This document shows, in pieces, positions 7,730-15,837 of a stretch of DNA of 37,369 nucleotides. The position numbers and the translations under genes were made by a program. The DNA is from CAYLNK01 sp964384675 (GTDB lineage: Bacteria; Acidobacteriota; Thermoanaerobaculia; UBA5066). Where the stretch lies: contig CAYLNK010000024.1 in assembly GCA_964384675.1 (NCBI GenBank), forward strand, positions 1 to 37,369, given 5' to 3'. The notes under the pieces are model-generated. The model worked only from the letters and a program-made list of their open reading frames with translations. It ran no database searches and was not told where the DNA came from. Each line of letters begins with the position of its first letter. Position 1 is the stretch's first letter.

Positions 7730-8797
7730 CTACGCCCGCACGGCCCAGCGCAGCTTCGCCGACGCCGAGCGGGGGTTGGCGCGGCGCTCCTCGGGTCCGG
7801 CGCGGATCACGTCGGGGGCGACCGCCCGGTAGGTCCCGTCCTTCAGCCCGGCCTGGAACGCCTTCTTCACGAGCCGGTCCTCCCCCGAATGGAAGCTCAG
7901 GAGCGCGACACGCCCGCCCGGGCGGAGCGCCGACGGCAGCTGCGCGAGGAGCGCCGAGAGCGCGGTCAGCTCGTCGTTGACGCGGATCCGGAGCGCCTGG
8001 AACGTCCGCGCGACCGGCGAGTCGCCCTCCTCGCGGCGCGTCCGTTCCGGCAGCGTCTCGAGCGCCGCGCGGACCGCGGCCGCGAGAGCGGTCGTCGTGG
8101 CGATCGGCTCTCTCTCCCGCGCCTCGACGATCGCGCGCGCGATGGCGGCGGCATGCGGCTCGTCCGACAGGTCGGCGAGGAGCCGCGCGAGCTGGGTCTC
8201 GGAGAGGCGCGCCAGCACGGTCGACGCGGGGGCGCCGTGCGCCGGGTTCATTCGGAGATCGAGCGGGCCGTCGCGCTTGAAGGAGAAGCCGCGCGCCGGG
8301 TCGTCGAGCTGCATCGACGAGACACCCAGGTCCGCCAGGAGGACGTCGACGCCGTCCGCCGCGCCGGTCTCGTGGAGGACGCGGGAGAGGCCGGCGAAGC
8401 TCCCGCGGCGGACCGTGAGGGCGGCGTCCGGGAGGCCGTCGCGGCGGAGGCGCTCGGCGGTGCGGGCGATCTCGATCGGGTCGACGTCGAGGCCGATGAG
8501 CCGGCCCCCCGGTTGGAGCCGCGCGAGGAGCGCGCCGGCGTGCCCGCCGTAGCCGAGCGTCGCGTCGACGGCCACCTCGCCGGGCCGCGGCGCCAGGACC
8601 TCGAGCACCTCGGGGAGGAGGATCGGGACGTGGCTCCCGGCCGGCGTCTTTCCCGAGTCGAGCACCTTCCGCACGGTCTCGGGATATCGCTCCGGGTCCC
8701 GCTCCTTGTACTTCTCGTCGAACCGCCGCGGGTGCGTGCCGGCGTAGCGAGCCCGGCGGCGTCGCTCCGGGGGTGGGGTTCCTGTGCGCTCGTTCAC
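7730..8797 (-). CDS. rsmH: 16S rRNA (cytosine(1402)-N4)-methyltransferase
   Basis: A 355-residue SAM-dependent methyltransferase that modifies C1402 in the decoding centre of 16S rRNA. Visible motifs are HVPILLPEVLEVL, the SAM loop DATLGYGGHA, GLDVDPIEIA, LADLGVSSMQLD, RGFSFKRDGPLDLRMN, TFQALRIRVNDEL and SFHSGEDRLVKK (usually SFHSLEDR). An N-terminal extension of about 45 residues is very basic and charged (RRRRARYAGTHPRRFDEKYK). The GTG start at 8797 has GGAGG about 10 nt upstream. The open frame continues far upstream, antisense to the secreted-protein genes, but that extension has no family match. No mraZ, ftsL or ftsI adjoins it, so it lies outside the usual division cluster. Confidence 0.95.
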   Translation of the reverse strand: MNERTGTPPPERRRRARYAGTHPRRFDEKYKERDPERYPETVRKVLDSGKTPAGSHVPILLPEVLEVLAPRPGEVAVDATLGYGGHAGALLARLQPGGRLIGLDVDPIEIARTAERLRRDGLPDAALTVRRGSFAGLSRVLHETGAADGVDVLLADLGVSSMQLDDPARGFSFKRDGPLDLRMNPAHGAPASTVLARLSETQLARLLADLSDEPHAAAIARAIVEAREREPIATTTALAAAVRAALETLPERTRREEGDSPVARTFQALRIRVNDELTALSALLAQLPSALRPGGRVALLSFHSGEDRLVKKAFQAGLKDGTYRAVAPDVIRAGPEERRANPRSASAKLRWAVRA

Positions 8798-8850
8798 TAC
8801 CTCGACGGCCTCCACGGTGGGATCATGCCGCCAGCCGACACTCGTTCGAC

Positions 8851-8856
8851 AGGAGG
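8851..8856 (+). promoter_or_regulatory. Strong ribosome binding site fixing the start of the first giant secreted protein
   Basis: AGGAGG, 4 nt before the GTG at 8861. It favours this GTG over the in-frame ATG at 8825, which has no such site and would place 12 polar residues before the signal peptide. Confidence 0.7.
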
Positions 8857-8860
8857 GATC

Positions 8861-11800
8861 GTGTCCCACCGCCTCGTAACCAGGCTCCTCGGTCTCGTCC
8901 TCCTGGCCGCGGGGACGGGTTTCGCGCAGCTCCCGCCACCTCCGCCGGTCCACGTGTCGCAGGTCCCCGAGCCGATCGCGCGTCCGGAGGCGCCGGAGCC
9001 CCTGGCGCCGACGGCCTGTCCCACCGGGATCATCCCGAATCTCAGGATCACGGGCTTCGGCTGCGACGGCTCGGTCTGCTCCACGACGTACGCCTGGGAC
9101 GCGCCGGCCGGGGCGGACGGCACGACGCAGTACGAAGTGCTCCGCGGGGACTACGTTCCCGACTACTGCGCCACGCCCTCCTTCTCGATCGTGGGGACGA
9201 CGAGCCAGAAGTCGGCCTCCGTGAGCATCAACCTGAACCGCGTCTTCGGCGTCTATGTCCGTGTGAAGGGGTGTTCTGTTCAATCGGACAGATATCTCGT
9301 GGGGGACACCCTCCAGTCGGCGCCCGGTCCCACCGCGGTCTCGGCCGCGCTGGAGGGCCAGCAGGTGCGTGTGACGGTCAGCCGCTCCGACGCCCGGACG
9401 TTCGGCCTCTACAGCTACCGGAGGTATCGCGAAGGGGCTCCCGCCGTGGAGGTCCAATTCAGCAACGGCGGATTCCAGAACTACTGTCCGGTGGGGAGCC
9501 AGAAGACCTTCGTGGACACCCCCCCCTCGCCGGGGACGTACTACTACTACGTGGTCGCGTACGCCAACTTCTCGACCGAAGGCAACGAGGTCCTGTCCGG
9601 GCCCTCCAACGCCGTGACCGTGACGGGGCCCTGCACGACCCCGGCGGCGCCGGGGCTCACGGCCTCGCCCTCGACCCTCTTCGGCGGGCAGGGGTACACC
9701 GCCAGCTGGACCGCGCCGGCCAACCTCGAGGCCGGGAGCACCTACACCGTCGAGACCTCCCGCTTCTCGGACTTCTCCGCGATCGACTCGCGGGTCACCG
9801 GCCTGAAGACGACGACCACCACGATCCCGCTCCCGACCTCCACGACCGGCTACGACCTGTACCTGCGCGTGCGCGCCGACCAGCCGTGCGGCGTCTCCAG
9901 CCCGTTCAGCGGCAGCCTGAAGCTCACCGTGAAGGCCGCGCCGGCCTCGTTCCTGATCACCAAGGCGGGCCCCTCGTGGTCGGCCTCCACGTCGAGCGCG
10001 CCGCCGACGGCCACGGTGTCGTTCCGCAACGTCGGCTCCACCCGCGGCCAGCTCCAGATGGGGGTCTCGGGGACGGCCTTCTTCGACGTCTCGCCCGGGT
10101 TCCTCGACCTGAACGCCGGGCAGGAGGGGAGCGTCACGCTGACGGCGAAGGCGTCGTTCCTCACGACGACGGGCTCCCGGAAGGGAGCGCTCGTCGCCAC
10201 GGGTGACACGGCCGGAGCGCTCTCGACCCCCGTCACGCTGACGGTGACGTCCAAGCCGACGGTGGCCGGTTCGCGCTCGGGGTCCAAGGTGCGCGCGAAC
10301 GTCACGACCGTGATGTTCTCGGCGGCGCAGGGGAGCAACCCGGCGCCGCAGACCATCCAGGTGACGCTCGACCGGATCGTCGGCACGGACCCGCTCTACC
10401 TCTCGCCGGCCATCGGCCCGGGCGGCGCCTGGCTCACGCTCTCGAGCGAGCTGTCCCAGCCGGTGCCCTCGTCGCGTGTGCTCAATCTGACGCTGTCGAT
10501 CGACCGGAGCCAGCAGTCCTCGCGGGACGGCGCTCCCCCGTATCGCACGCTCCTCACGCTCACGCCGGTCGGCGGGGACGCGGACGACGCGGCCGTGGTC
10601 GAGGTGGTCGACCAGGTCCCCGTCCCGGTCGGGCCGGGGGCCGGCGCCCGCGGAACGGCCGGGGCGCGCTCCAGCGACCCGTACGCCGTCACGCCGCCCG
10701 CCAGCGGCAGCTTCATCATCCCGGCCACCGTGAAGGGGTCCGGCGCCAACGACGCGTCGTTCTACACGGACGGGTGGCTCCGGAACATCGGCATCGGCAC
10801 CGTCCCGGTCGAGCTGTACTACACGCCGTCCGGCAAGGACGGGCTGTCCGACAGCTCCGTCCTCCGCGCGACGACGTCGGTCGGACCCGGCGTGACGCTC
10901 CGCCTCGCCGACCTCCTCGGGGCGCTCTTCAACGTGAACGGCTCGGGCCAGGTGGAGCTGCGGAGCGGCGCGCCCGGAGGGCTCACGCTGCGGACCACGG
11001 TGGAAGCGGTCACCGGAGGCGACCCGTCGCTCCGGTTCGGGACCGAGATCCCGACCGTGTCGTACGGCACCGGCACCGGCCTGAACCAGGGTGACCTGCT
11101 CCTGCCGGGCATCAGCGACGACACGTCGAACCGCTGCAACCTGATCGTGGCGGAGACGACCGGCGCTTCTGCCACCGTCCAGGTCTCGCTGACGTCGGCC
11201 GCCGGCGCGGCCCTCGGCACACCGATCCCGCTCACCGTCCCGCCCTACGGCCAGGCCCAGGTGAACAACGTGGTGAAGGCGATCGCGCCGGGGCAGGACG
11301 TCACCAACGGCTGGCTCTCGGTGAAGGTCACCGCGGGGAGCGGGAAGGTCGTCCCGCTCGCCACGGTGATCGACAACAAGTCGAACAGCTTCAGCGCGGT
11401 GAAGGGGAGCCTCGTCAGCGCCGTCGCGGGTCGCGAGCCCGCCTCGCCCGAAGCGGCCGCGCTGTCGTACATCGTGCCGGCCGCCGTGAAAGCGGGGGGC
11501 GCCGGCGGCACGCAGTTCACGACCAGCCTCCGGATGGTGAACGGCACGGCGGCGACGGCGAACCTGACGCTCACCTACATGTACGACGACCTCGATCTGG
11601 GCGGCACCAAGACGGCCCAGAAGGCCGTCCAGCTGGCGCCGCGGGCGGCCCTGCCCGATTCGCTCGGACGGGACTTCCTGGCGAGCCTCCTCGGCGTGCC
11701 GGGCCAGTCCCGGGGCTGGGTCAGGATCGACGGCGACGTCGGGCGCATCACGGCGGTCGCGGCGATCTCCACCCTGGTCGACCCGCTGGACGCGAGCAAA

Positions 11801-12229
11801 GGCGTGAAGACGGCCCAGGTGAACGGCTTCCTCTCCGACGTGCCGGACGTGATCGCGCTCGGTCAGACGGAGCGCCGCTTCGCCGGGATGGAGAAGACGG
11901 TCTCCAAGCGGAGCAACCTGATCCTGGTCGAGACGGCGGGGCAGCCCGCGACCGTGCGGCTGCGCGCCTACTCCGCGGCCGGGCAGATCCTCGCCGAGCG
12001 GAGCGTCGACGTGGCGGCGAACCAGTATTACCAGATCAACGATTTCTTCTCCGACGCCGGGATGAAGCTCGGCGAGGGGCCGTTCCAGAACGTGGAGGTG
12101 GCGGCCCAGATCACATCCGGCGACGGCCGGATCGTCGGGATCGCGACCATCAACGACAACATCTCCAAGAACCCGGAGGTCTTCGTCCTGAAGGACGCAG
12201 GACCTCCCACGCCGTCGATCGGATTCTGA
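8861..12229 (+). CDS. Giant secreted multidomain protein, tandem paralogue 1
   Basis: A 1122-residue exported protein of unknown function. The signal peptide is residues 1 to about 22 (LLGLVLLAAGTGFA), followed by a proline-rich linker. Next comes an Ig/fibronectin-like region with paired cysteines (FGCDGSVCSTTYAW) and a second fn3-like domain from about residue 253. An ASH/BACON-like beta domain starts near 362 (FFDVSPGFLDLNAGQ), and another beta region near 470 (SKVRANVTTVMF). Two related modules of about 240 residues follow. Module 1 (about 617-848) opens FIIPATV and ends IDNKSNSFSAVKG. Module 2 (about 870-1113) opens YIVPAAV and ends NDNISKNPEVFVL. Similar modules recur at the ends of secreted acidobacterial proteins. 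There is no catalytic motif and no C-terminal membrane anchor. The second paralogue starts 9 bp downstream. Confidence 0.85.
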   Translation: MSHRLVTRLLGLVLLAAGTGFAQLPPPPPVHVSQVPEPIARPEAPEPLAPTACPTGIIPNLRITGFGCDGSVCSTTYAWDAPAGADGTTQYEVLRGDYVPDYCATPSFSIVGTTSQKSASVSINLNRVFGVYVRVKGCSVQSDRYLVGDTLQSAPGPTAVSAALEGQQVRVTVSRSDARTFGLYSYRRYREGAPAVEVQFSNGGFQNYCPVGSQKTFVDTPPSPGTYYYYVVAYANFSTEGNEVLSGPSNAVTVTGPCTTPAAPGLTASPSTLFGGQGYTASWTAPANLEAGSTYTVETSRFSDFSAIDSRVTGLKTTTTTIPLPTSTTGYDLYLRVRADQPCGVSSPFSGSLKLTVKAAPASFLITKAGPSWSASTSSAPPTATVSFRNVGSTRGQLQMGVSGTAFFDVSPGFLDLNAGQEGSVTLTAKASFLTTTGSRKGALVATGDTAGALSTPVTLTVTSKPTVAGSRSGSKVRANVTTVMFSAAQGSNPAPQTIQVTLDRIVGTDPLYLSPAIGPGGAWLTLSSELSQPVPSSRVLNLTLSIDRSQQSSRDGAPPYRTLLTLTPVGGDADDAAVVEVVDQVPVPVGPGAGARGTAGARSSDPYAVTPPASGSFIIPATVKGSGANDASFYTDGWLRNIGIGTVPVELYYTPSGKDGLSDSSVLRATTSVGPGVTLRLADLLGALFNVNGSGQVELRSGAPGGLTLRTTVEAVTGGDPSLRFGTEIPTVSYGTGTGLNQGDLLLPGISDDTSNRCNLIVAETTGASATVQVSLTSAAGAALGTPIPLTVPPYGQAQVNNVVKAIAPGQDVTNGWLSVKVTAGSGKVVPLATVIDNKSNSFSAVKGSLVSAVAGREPASPEAAALSYIVPAAVKAGGAGGTQFTTSLRMVNGTAATANLTLTYMYDDLDLGGTKTAQKAVQLAPRAALPDSLGRDFLASLLGVPGQSRGWVRIDGDVGRITAVAAISTLVDPLDASKGVKTAQVNGFLSDVPDVIALGQTERRFAGMEKTVSKRSNLILVETAGQPATVRLRAYSAAGQILAERSVDVAANQYYQINDFFSDAGMKLGEGPFQNVEVAAQITSGDGRIVGIATINDNISKNPEVFVLKDAGPPTPSIGF
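10271..12229 (+). repeat. 3' part of paralogue 1, duplicated in paralogue 2
   Basis: From the SRSGSKVRA codons to the stop, this matches 13822-15784 almost without gaps at protein level and with long exact nucleotide runs (for example 11801-11853 equals 15356-15408). The region upstream in the two genes is much less similar. Confidence 0.8.
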
Positions 12230-12238
12230 GGGGGAACC

Positions 12239-15200
12239 ATGGCCAGGACGAAAGCGTTGATCCTCGCGAGCCTCCTTGCGGCCTCGCCGCTCCTCGGGCA
12301 GTCGTGTCCCTCGGGGACCGTGCAGAATTTCCAGAACGCGGGCGTCACCTGCGGCTCCTCCACCTGCTCGCTGAGCTACACGTGGTCGGCGCTCGCGGGC
12401 GCGGCGACGTACGAGGTCGGGATCGCCCAGATCCCCACGTTCTGCTCGACGTTCCCGACCAACTTCACGCTCGCCGGGAGCACCCAGGGGCTCGGCATCA
12501 CGATCAACGGCGTTCCGAAGGACCAGGTGCACGTCACCTTCGTCCGCGCGGCGAACTGTCAGTCGACCGGCTCCAACTTCTGGATCGTCGACACCTTCCA
12601 GACTCCTCCTGCGAAGACCGTGCTCCAGGCGCAGCAGACGGCCCCCGACGCGGTCACCGTCAAGTATTCCCAGTCCGACGGCAAGGTCTTCGCGGTGACG
12701 GCCCTCGAACGTGCGCTGGGGAGCGGATCGTTCGTCCCGATCGAGGGCTTCGACGGGAACTTCAGGAACTACTGCCCGGCGGGCAGCGAGAAGCAGTACG
12801 TCGACTCCGGGCTCTCGCCGGGAACGTACCGGTACCGTGCGCAGCAGCTCGGGTCCTACGCGGACGGCTTCGCCAGCCAGTATTCCGACATCGTCCAGGT
12901 GACGGTCGGCACGACCTGCAGCGGCTCGATCACCTGCAGCGCCGAGGTGCCGTCGGTCGGCACCGTCGGGCAGTCGATCAACTTCCAGGGTGACGCCTCG
13001 GCCCCTCAGGGTTGCCAGGGGCAGCCGACGTATACCTGGGTCTTCGGGGACGGAAAGTTCGCGAACGGCCGGACGATCTTCCACACCTACGACACGGCCG
13101 GCACGTACAGCTGGTCGTTGACCGCGAGTCTCGAGGGCGCGACGCCGTGCACGAAGAGCGGCACGATCGTGATCGCGCCGTCCGGCTGCCCGAAGCCGTC
13201 GACGCCGGCCTTCCTGACTCCGGGGCTCACCCTGAACGGCGGGCAGTCGTACCCGGCCCGATGGAGCGCCCCGCCCGAGCTCGGGGTGCTGGGGGCGTAC
13301 GTCCTCGAGACCTCGCGTGACGCGCTGTTCTCACGGCTCGAGTCGAGCGTCACGACACGGAGCACGTACGCGATCGTCAGCGTGGCGAAAGAGGCTCTCG
13401 CTTACGACCTGTACCTGCGGGTGAGGGCCGTGCAGGCGTGCGGGGCGTTCAGCGCCAACAGCACGCCGATCAAGCTCACGGTCACGCCCGGCCCGCCGTC
13501 GTTCGTGATCACCAGGGGCGGCCCGACGTGGATCGCCTCGACCACCGACGCGCCGCCCACCGGGGTCGTCGCGTTCCGCAACGTCGGGGACCAGCGCGGG
13601 TCGCTGGTCATGGCCAAGCGCGGCGACGACTTCTTCGACGTCTCGCCCGGTCTCCTCGACCTCGGCCCCGGCGAGGAGAAGACCGTCACCCTGACCGCGA
13701 AGGCCTCGGCCCTCCAGACGGTGGGCGTCAAGCACGGGACGCTGCTCGGCGTCTTCGGCACGGCGAACAGCCTGGCGACCGGTGTCTCCCTGGTCGTCAC
13801 CGCGAAGTCGACCCCCGCCGGATCGCGCGCCGGCTCCAAGGTGCGGGCCAGCGTGACGACCCTCGTCTTCACCGCACCCGAGGGCCAGAACCCGCCGCCG
13901 AAGTCGATCCAGATCAGCCTCGACCGGATCGTCGGGAGCGACCCGCTCTACCTTTCGCCCACGATCGGACCGGGCGGGAGCTGGCTGGCCCTCTCCGCGG
14001 AGATCACGTCGCCGGTGCCCGGCTCGAGGGTGCTCAACCTGACGCTCTCGGTGGACCGGAGCCTGCGCGCGCCGTCCGACGGGCCGCCGCCGCTCCGGAC
14101 GCTCCTCTCGATCGCTCCGGTCGGCGGCGACGCCGACGACACCGCGGTCATCGAGGTGATCGACCGCGTGCCGGTTCCGGTCGCGTCGGGCACGGGCCGC
14201 GGCTCGGCTTCGGGGCGCGTGCAGCCCGAGGCGGTCACGCCGCCGACGGGCGGCAGCTTCATCATCCCGGCCACGGTCAACGCGACCGGCGCCAACGACT
14301 CGTCGTTCTACACCGACGGCTGGCTCCGGAACGTCGGCATCGGGACGATCCCGGTCGAGCTCTACTACACGCCGCGCGGCAAGGACGGCCTCACCGACTC
14401 GGGCGTCCTGAAGGCGACCACCTCGGTCGAGCCCGGCACCACGCTCCGTCTCGCCGACCTCCTCGGCTCGCTCTTCCAGGCAACCGGCTCCGGTCAGGTG
14501 GAGGTGAGGAGCAACGCGCCGTCCGGCCTGACGCTCCGCACCACGGTCGAGGCCGTCACCGGCGGCGACCCGTCGCTCCGCTTCGGCACCGAGATCCCGA
14601 CCGTCTCCTTCGGCACGGGCACGGGCGTGGGGCAGGGCGCGCTGATCCTCCCGGGCATCAGCGACGACGCCGCGAATCGCTGCAACCTCATCGTGGCGGA
14701 GACGACCGGTGCGTCGGCGACCTTCCAGACGCAGGTCAGCAACTCGGACGGTGTGGTGCTCGGCAGCCGGAGCGACACCGTCCAGCCGTACGGGCAGGTC
14801 CAGATCGACGGCATCGTGAAGGCGATCGCGGGGTCGTCGGTGAACGTCACCGGGGGCTACCTGACCGTGACGGTGACGGGTGGGACCGGCAAGATCGTCC
14901 CGCTCGCCACCGTGATCGACAACAAGTCGAACAGCTTCAGCGCGGTGAAGGGGAGCCCGGTGACGGAGACCGCCGCTCGCGCGCCGCTCGAGGCGACGGG
15001 AACGGCGGCCACGCCGCTCGCGTACATCGTGCCGGCGGCGGTGAAGGCCGGAGGCGCGGGCGGCACCCAGTTCGTGAGCAGCCTCAGCATGGTGAACGGT
15101 ACCGCGCGCGAGATCTCGATCACCATGACCTACAACTACGAGGACCTCGACTCCGGCGGCACGAAGACCGCCACCGTGACGACGAAGATCCCGCCGCGCG

Positions 15201-15784
15201 GGACGCTGTCGCGCGAGAAGGGCCAGGACTTCCTGTCGAACCTGATGGGCGTGAACGCCCAGTCGCGCGGCTGGATGAAGATGGAGGGCGACGTCGGCGC
15301 CATCACCGCCGTCGCCGCGATCTCCACGCTCGTCGACCCGGCCGACCCGTCCAAGGGCGTGAAGACGGCCCAGGTGAACGGCTTCCTCTCCGACGTGCCG
15401 GACGTGATGGCGGTGGGGCAGACCGAGCGTCGCTTCGCGGGAATGGAGAAGACTGTCTCCAAGCGGAGCGGGCTCATCCTGGTGGAGACGGCGGGTCAGG
15501 CCACGAGCGTGCGCCTCCGTGCCTACGCGGCCACCGGGCAGGTCCTCGCGGAGAAGACGGTCAGCGTGGGCGCCAACCAGTACTACCAGATCAACGATTT
15601 CTTCTCCGACTCCGGGATGCAGCTCGGCGAGGGTCCGTACCAGAACGTGGAGGTGGCGGCCCAGGTGCTGAGCGGGGACGGGAAGATCGTCGGCATCGCC
15701 ACGGTGAACGACAACATCTCGAAGAACCCCGAGGTCTTCGTGATGAAGGAGGCGGGCCCGCCGACCCCGTCGATCGGGTTCTAG
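12239..15784 (+). CDS. Giant secreted multidomain protein, tandem paralogue 2 (with PKD domain)
   Basis: An 1181-residue exported protein of unknown function, paralogous to the upstream gene and probably co-transcribed with it (9-bp gap, GAGGGGG before the ATG). The signal peptide ends near residue 20 (LASLLAASPLLGQ). The N-terminal Ig/fn3-like region carries the same paired cysteines (VTCGSSTCSLSYTW). A PKD-type domain absent from the other paralogue occupies about 231-302, with the hallmark YTWVFGDG followed by HTYDTAGTYSWSLTAS. A second fn3-like domain, an ASH/BACON-like domain (FFDVSPGLLDLGPGE) and the two ~240-residue modules (about 674-908 and 929-1172) follow. The last nine residues, GPPTPSIGF, are identical in both proteins. 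A cell-surface or matrix binding role is inferred from the domains only. Confidence 0.85.
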   Translation: MARTKALILASLLAASPLLGQSCPSGTVQNFQNAGVTCGSSTCSLSYTWSALAGAATYEVGIAQIPTFCSTFPTNFTLAGSTQGLGITINGVPKDQVHVTFVRAANCQSTGSNFWIVDTFQTPPAKTVLQAQQTAPDAVTVKYSQSDGKVFAVTALERALGSGSFVPIEGFDGNFRNYCPAGSEKQYVDSGLSPGTYRYRAQQLGSYADGFASQYSDIVQVTVGTTCSGSITCSAEVPSVGTVGQSINFQGDASAPQGCQGQPTYTWVFGDGKFANGRTIFHTYDTAGTYSWSLTASLEGATPCTKSGTIVIAPSGCPKPSTPAFLTPGLTLNGGQSYPARWSAPPELGVLGAYVLETSRDALFSRLESSVTTRSTYAIVSVAKEALAYDLYLRVRAVQACGAFSANSTPIKLTVTPGPPSFVITRGGPTWIASTTDAPPTGVVAFRNVGDQRGSLVMAKRGDDFFDVSPGLLDLGPGEEKTVTLTAKASALQTVGVKHGTLLGVFGTANSLATGVSLVVTAKSTPAGSRAGSKVRASVTTLVFTAPEGQNPPPKSIQISLDRIVGSDPLYLSPTIGPGGSWLALSAEITSPVPGSRVLNLTLSVDRSLRAPSDGPPPLRTLLSIAPVGGDADDTAVIEVIDRVPVPVASGTGRGSASGRVQPEAVTPPTGGSFIIPATVNATGANDSSFYTDGWLRNVGIGTIPVELYYTPRGKDGLTDSGVLKATTSVEPGTTLRLADLLGSLFQATGSGQVEVRSNAPSGLTLRTTVEAVTGGDPSLRFGTEIPTVSFGTGTGVGQGALILPGISDDAANRCNLIVAETTGASATFQTQVSNSDGVVLGSRSDTVQPYGQVQIDGIVKAIAGSSVNVTGGYLTVTVTGGTGKIVPLATVIDNKSNSFSAVKGSPVTETAARAPLEATGTAATPLAYIVPAAVKAGGAGGTQFVSSLSMVNGTAREISITMTYNYEDLDSGGTKTATVTTKIPPRGTLSREKGQDFLSNLMGVNAQSRGWMKMEGDVGAITAVAAISTLVDPADPSKGVKTAQVNGFLSDVPDVMAVGQTERRFAGMEKTVSKRSGLILVETAGQATSVRLRAYAATGQVLAEKTVSVGANQYYQINDFFSDSGMQLGEGPYQNVEVAAQVLSGDGKIVGIATVNDNISKNPEVFVMKEAGPPTPSIGF
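13822..15784 (+). repeat. 3' part of paralogue 2, duplicate of 10271-12229
   Basis: Second copy of the shared C-terminal coding region, including both ~240-residue modules and the identical last nine codons' product. Divergence is concentrated in short loops such as the region just before module 1 and the linker between the modules. Confidence 0.8.
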
Positions 15785-15793
15785 AGCTTCCGT

Positions 15794-15831
15794 CCGGGGC
15801 GGGCGGCTCGAGAAGGAGCCGCCCGCCCCGG
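15794..15831. terminator. Strong hairpin, probable bidirectional terminator
   Basis: A perfect 16-bp inverted repeat (arms 15794-15809 and 15816-15831) with a 6-nt loop, starting 9 bp after the stop of paralogue 2 and 6 bp before the stop of the convergent gene. There is no clear T tract on either side, so it may act as a stem-only terminator or as an mRNA end protector. Confidence 0.8.
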
Positions 15832-15837
15832 CCTATC

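Noticed and set aside
8798..13084. A 1784-codon minus-strand open frame joined to rsmH
   Set aside because: The part upstream of 8797 is antisense to the two secreted-protein genes, is Arg/Asp/Gly-rich shadow sequence and has no family features. GC-rich codon bias keeps such frames open.
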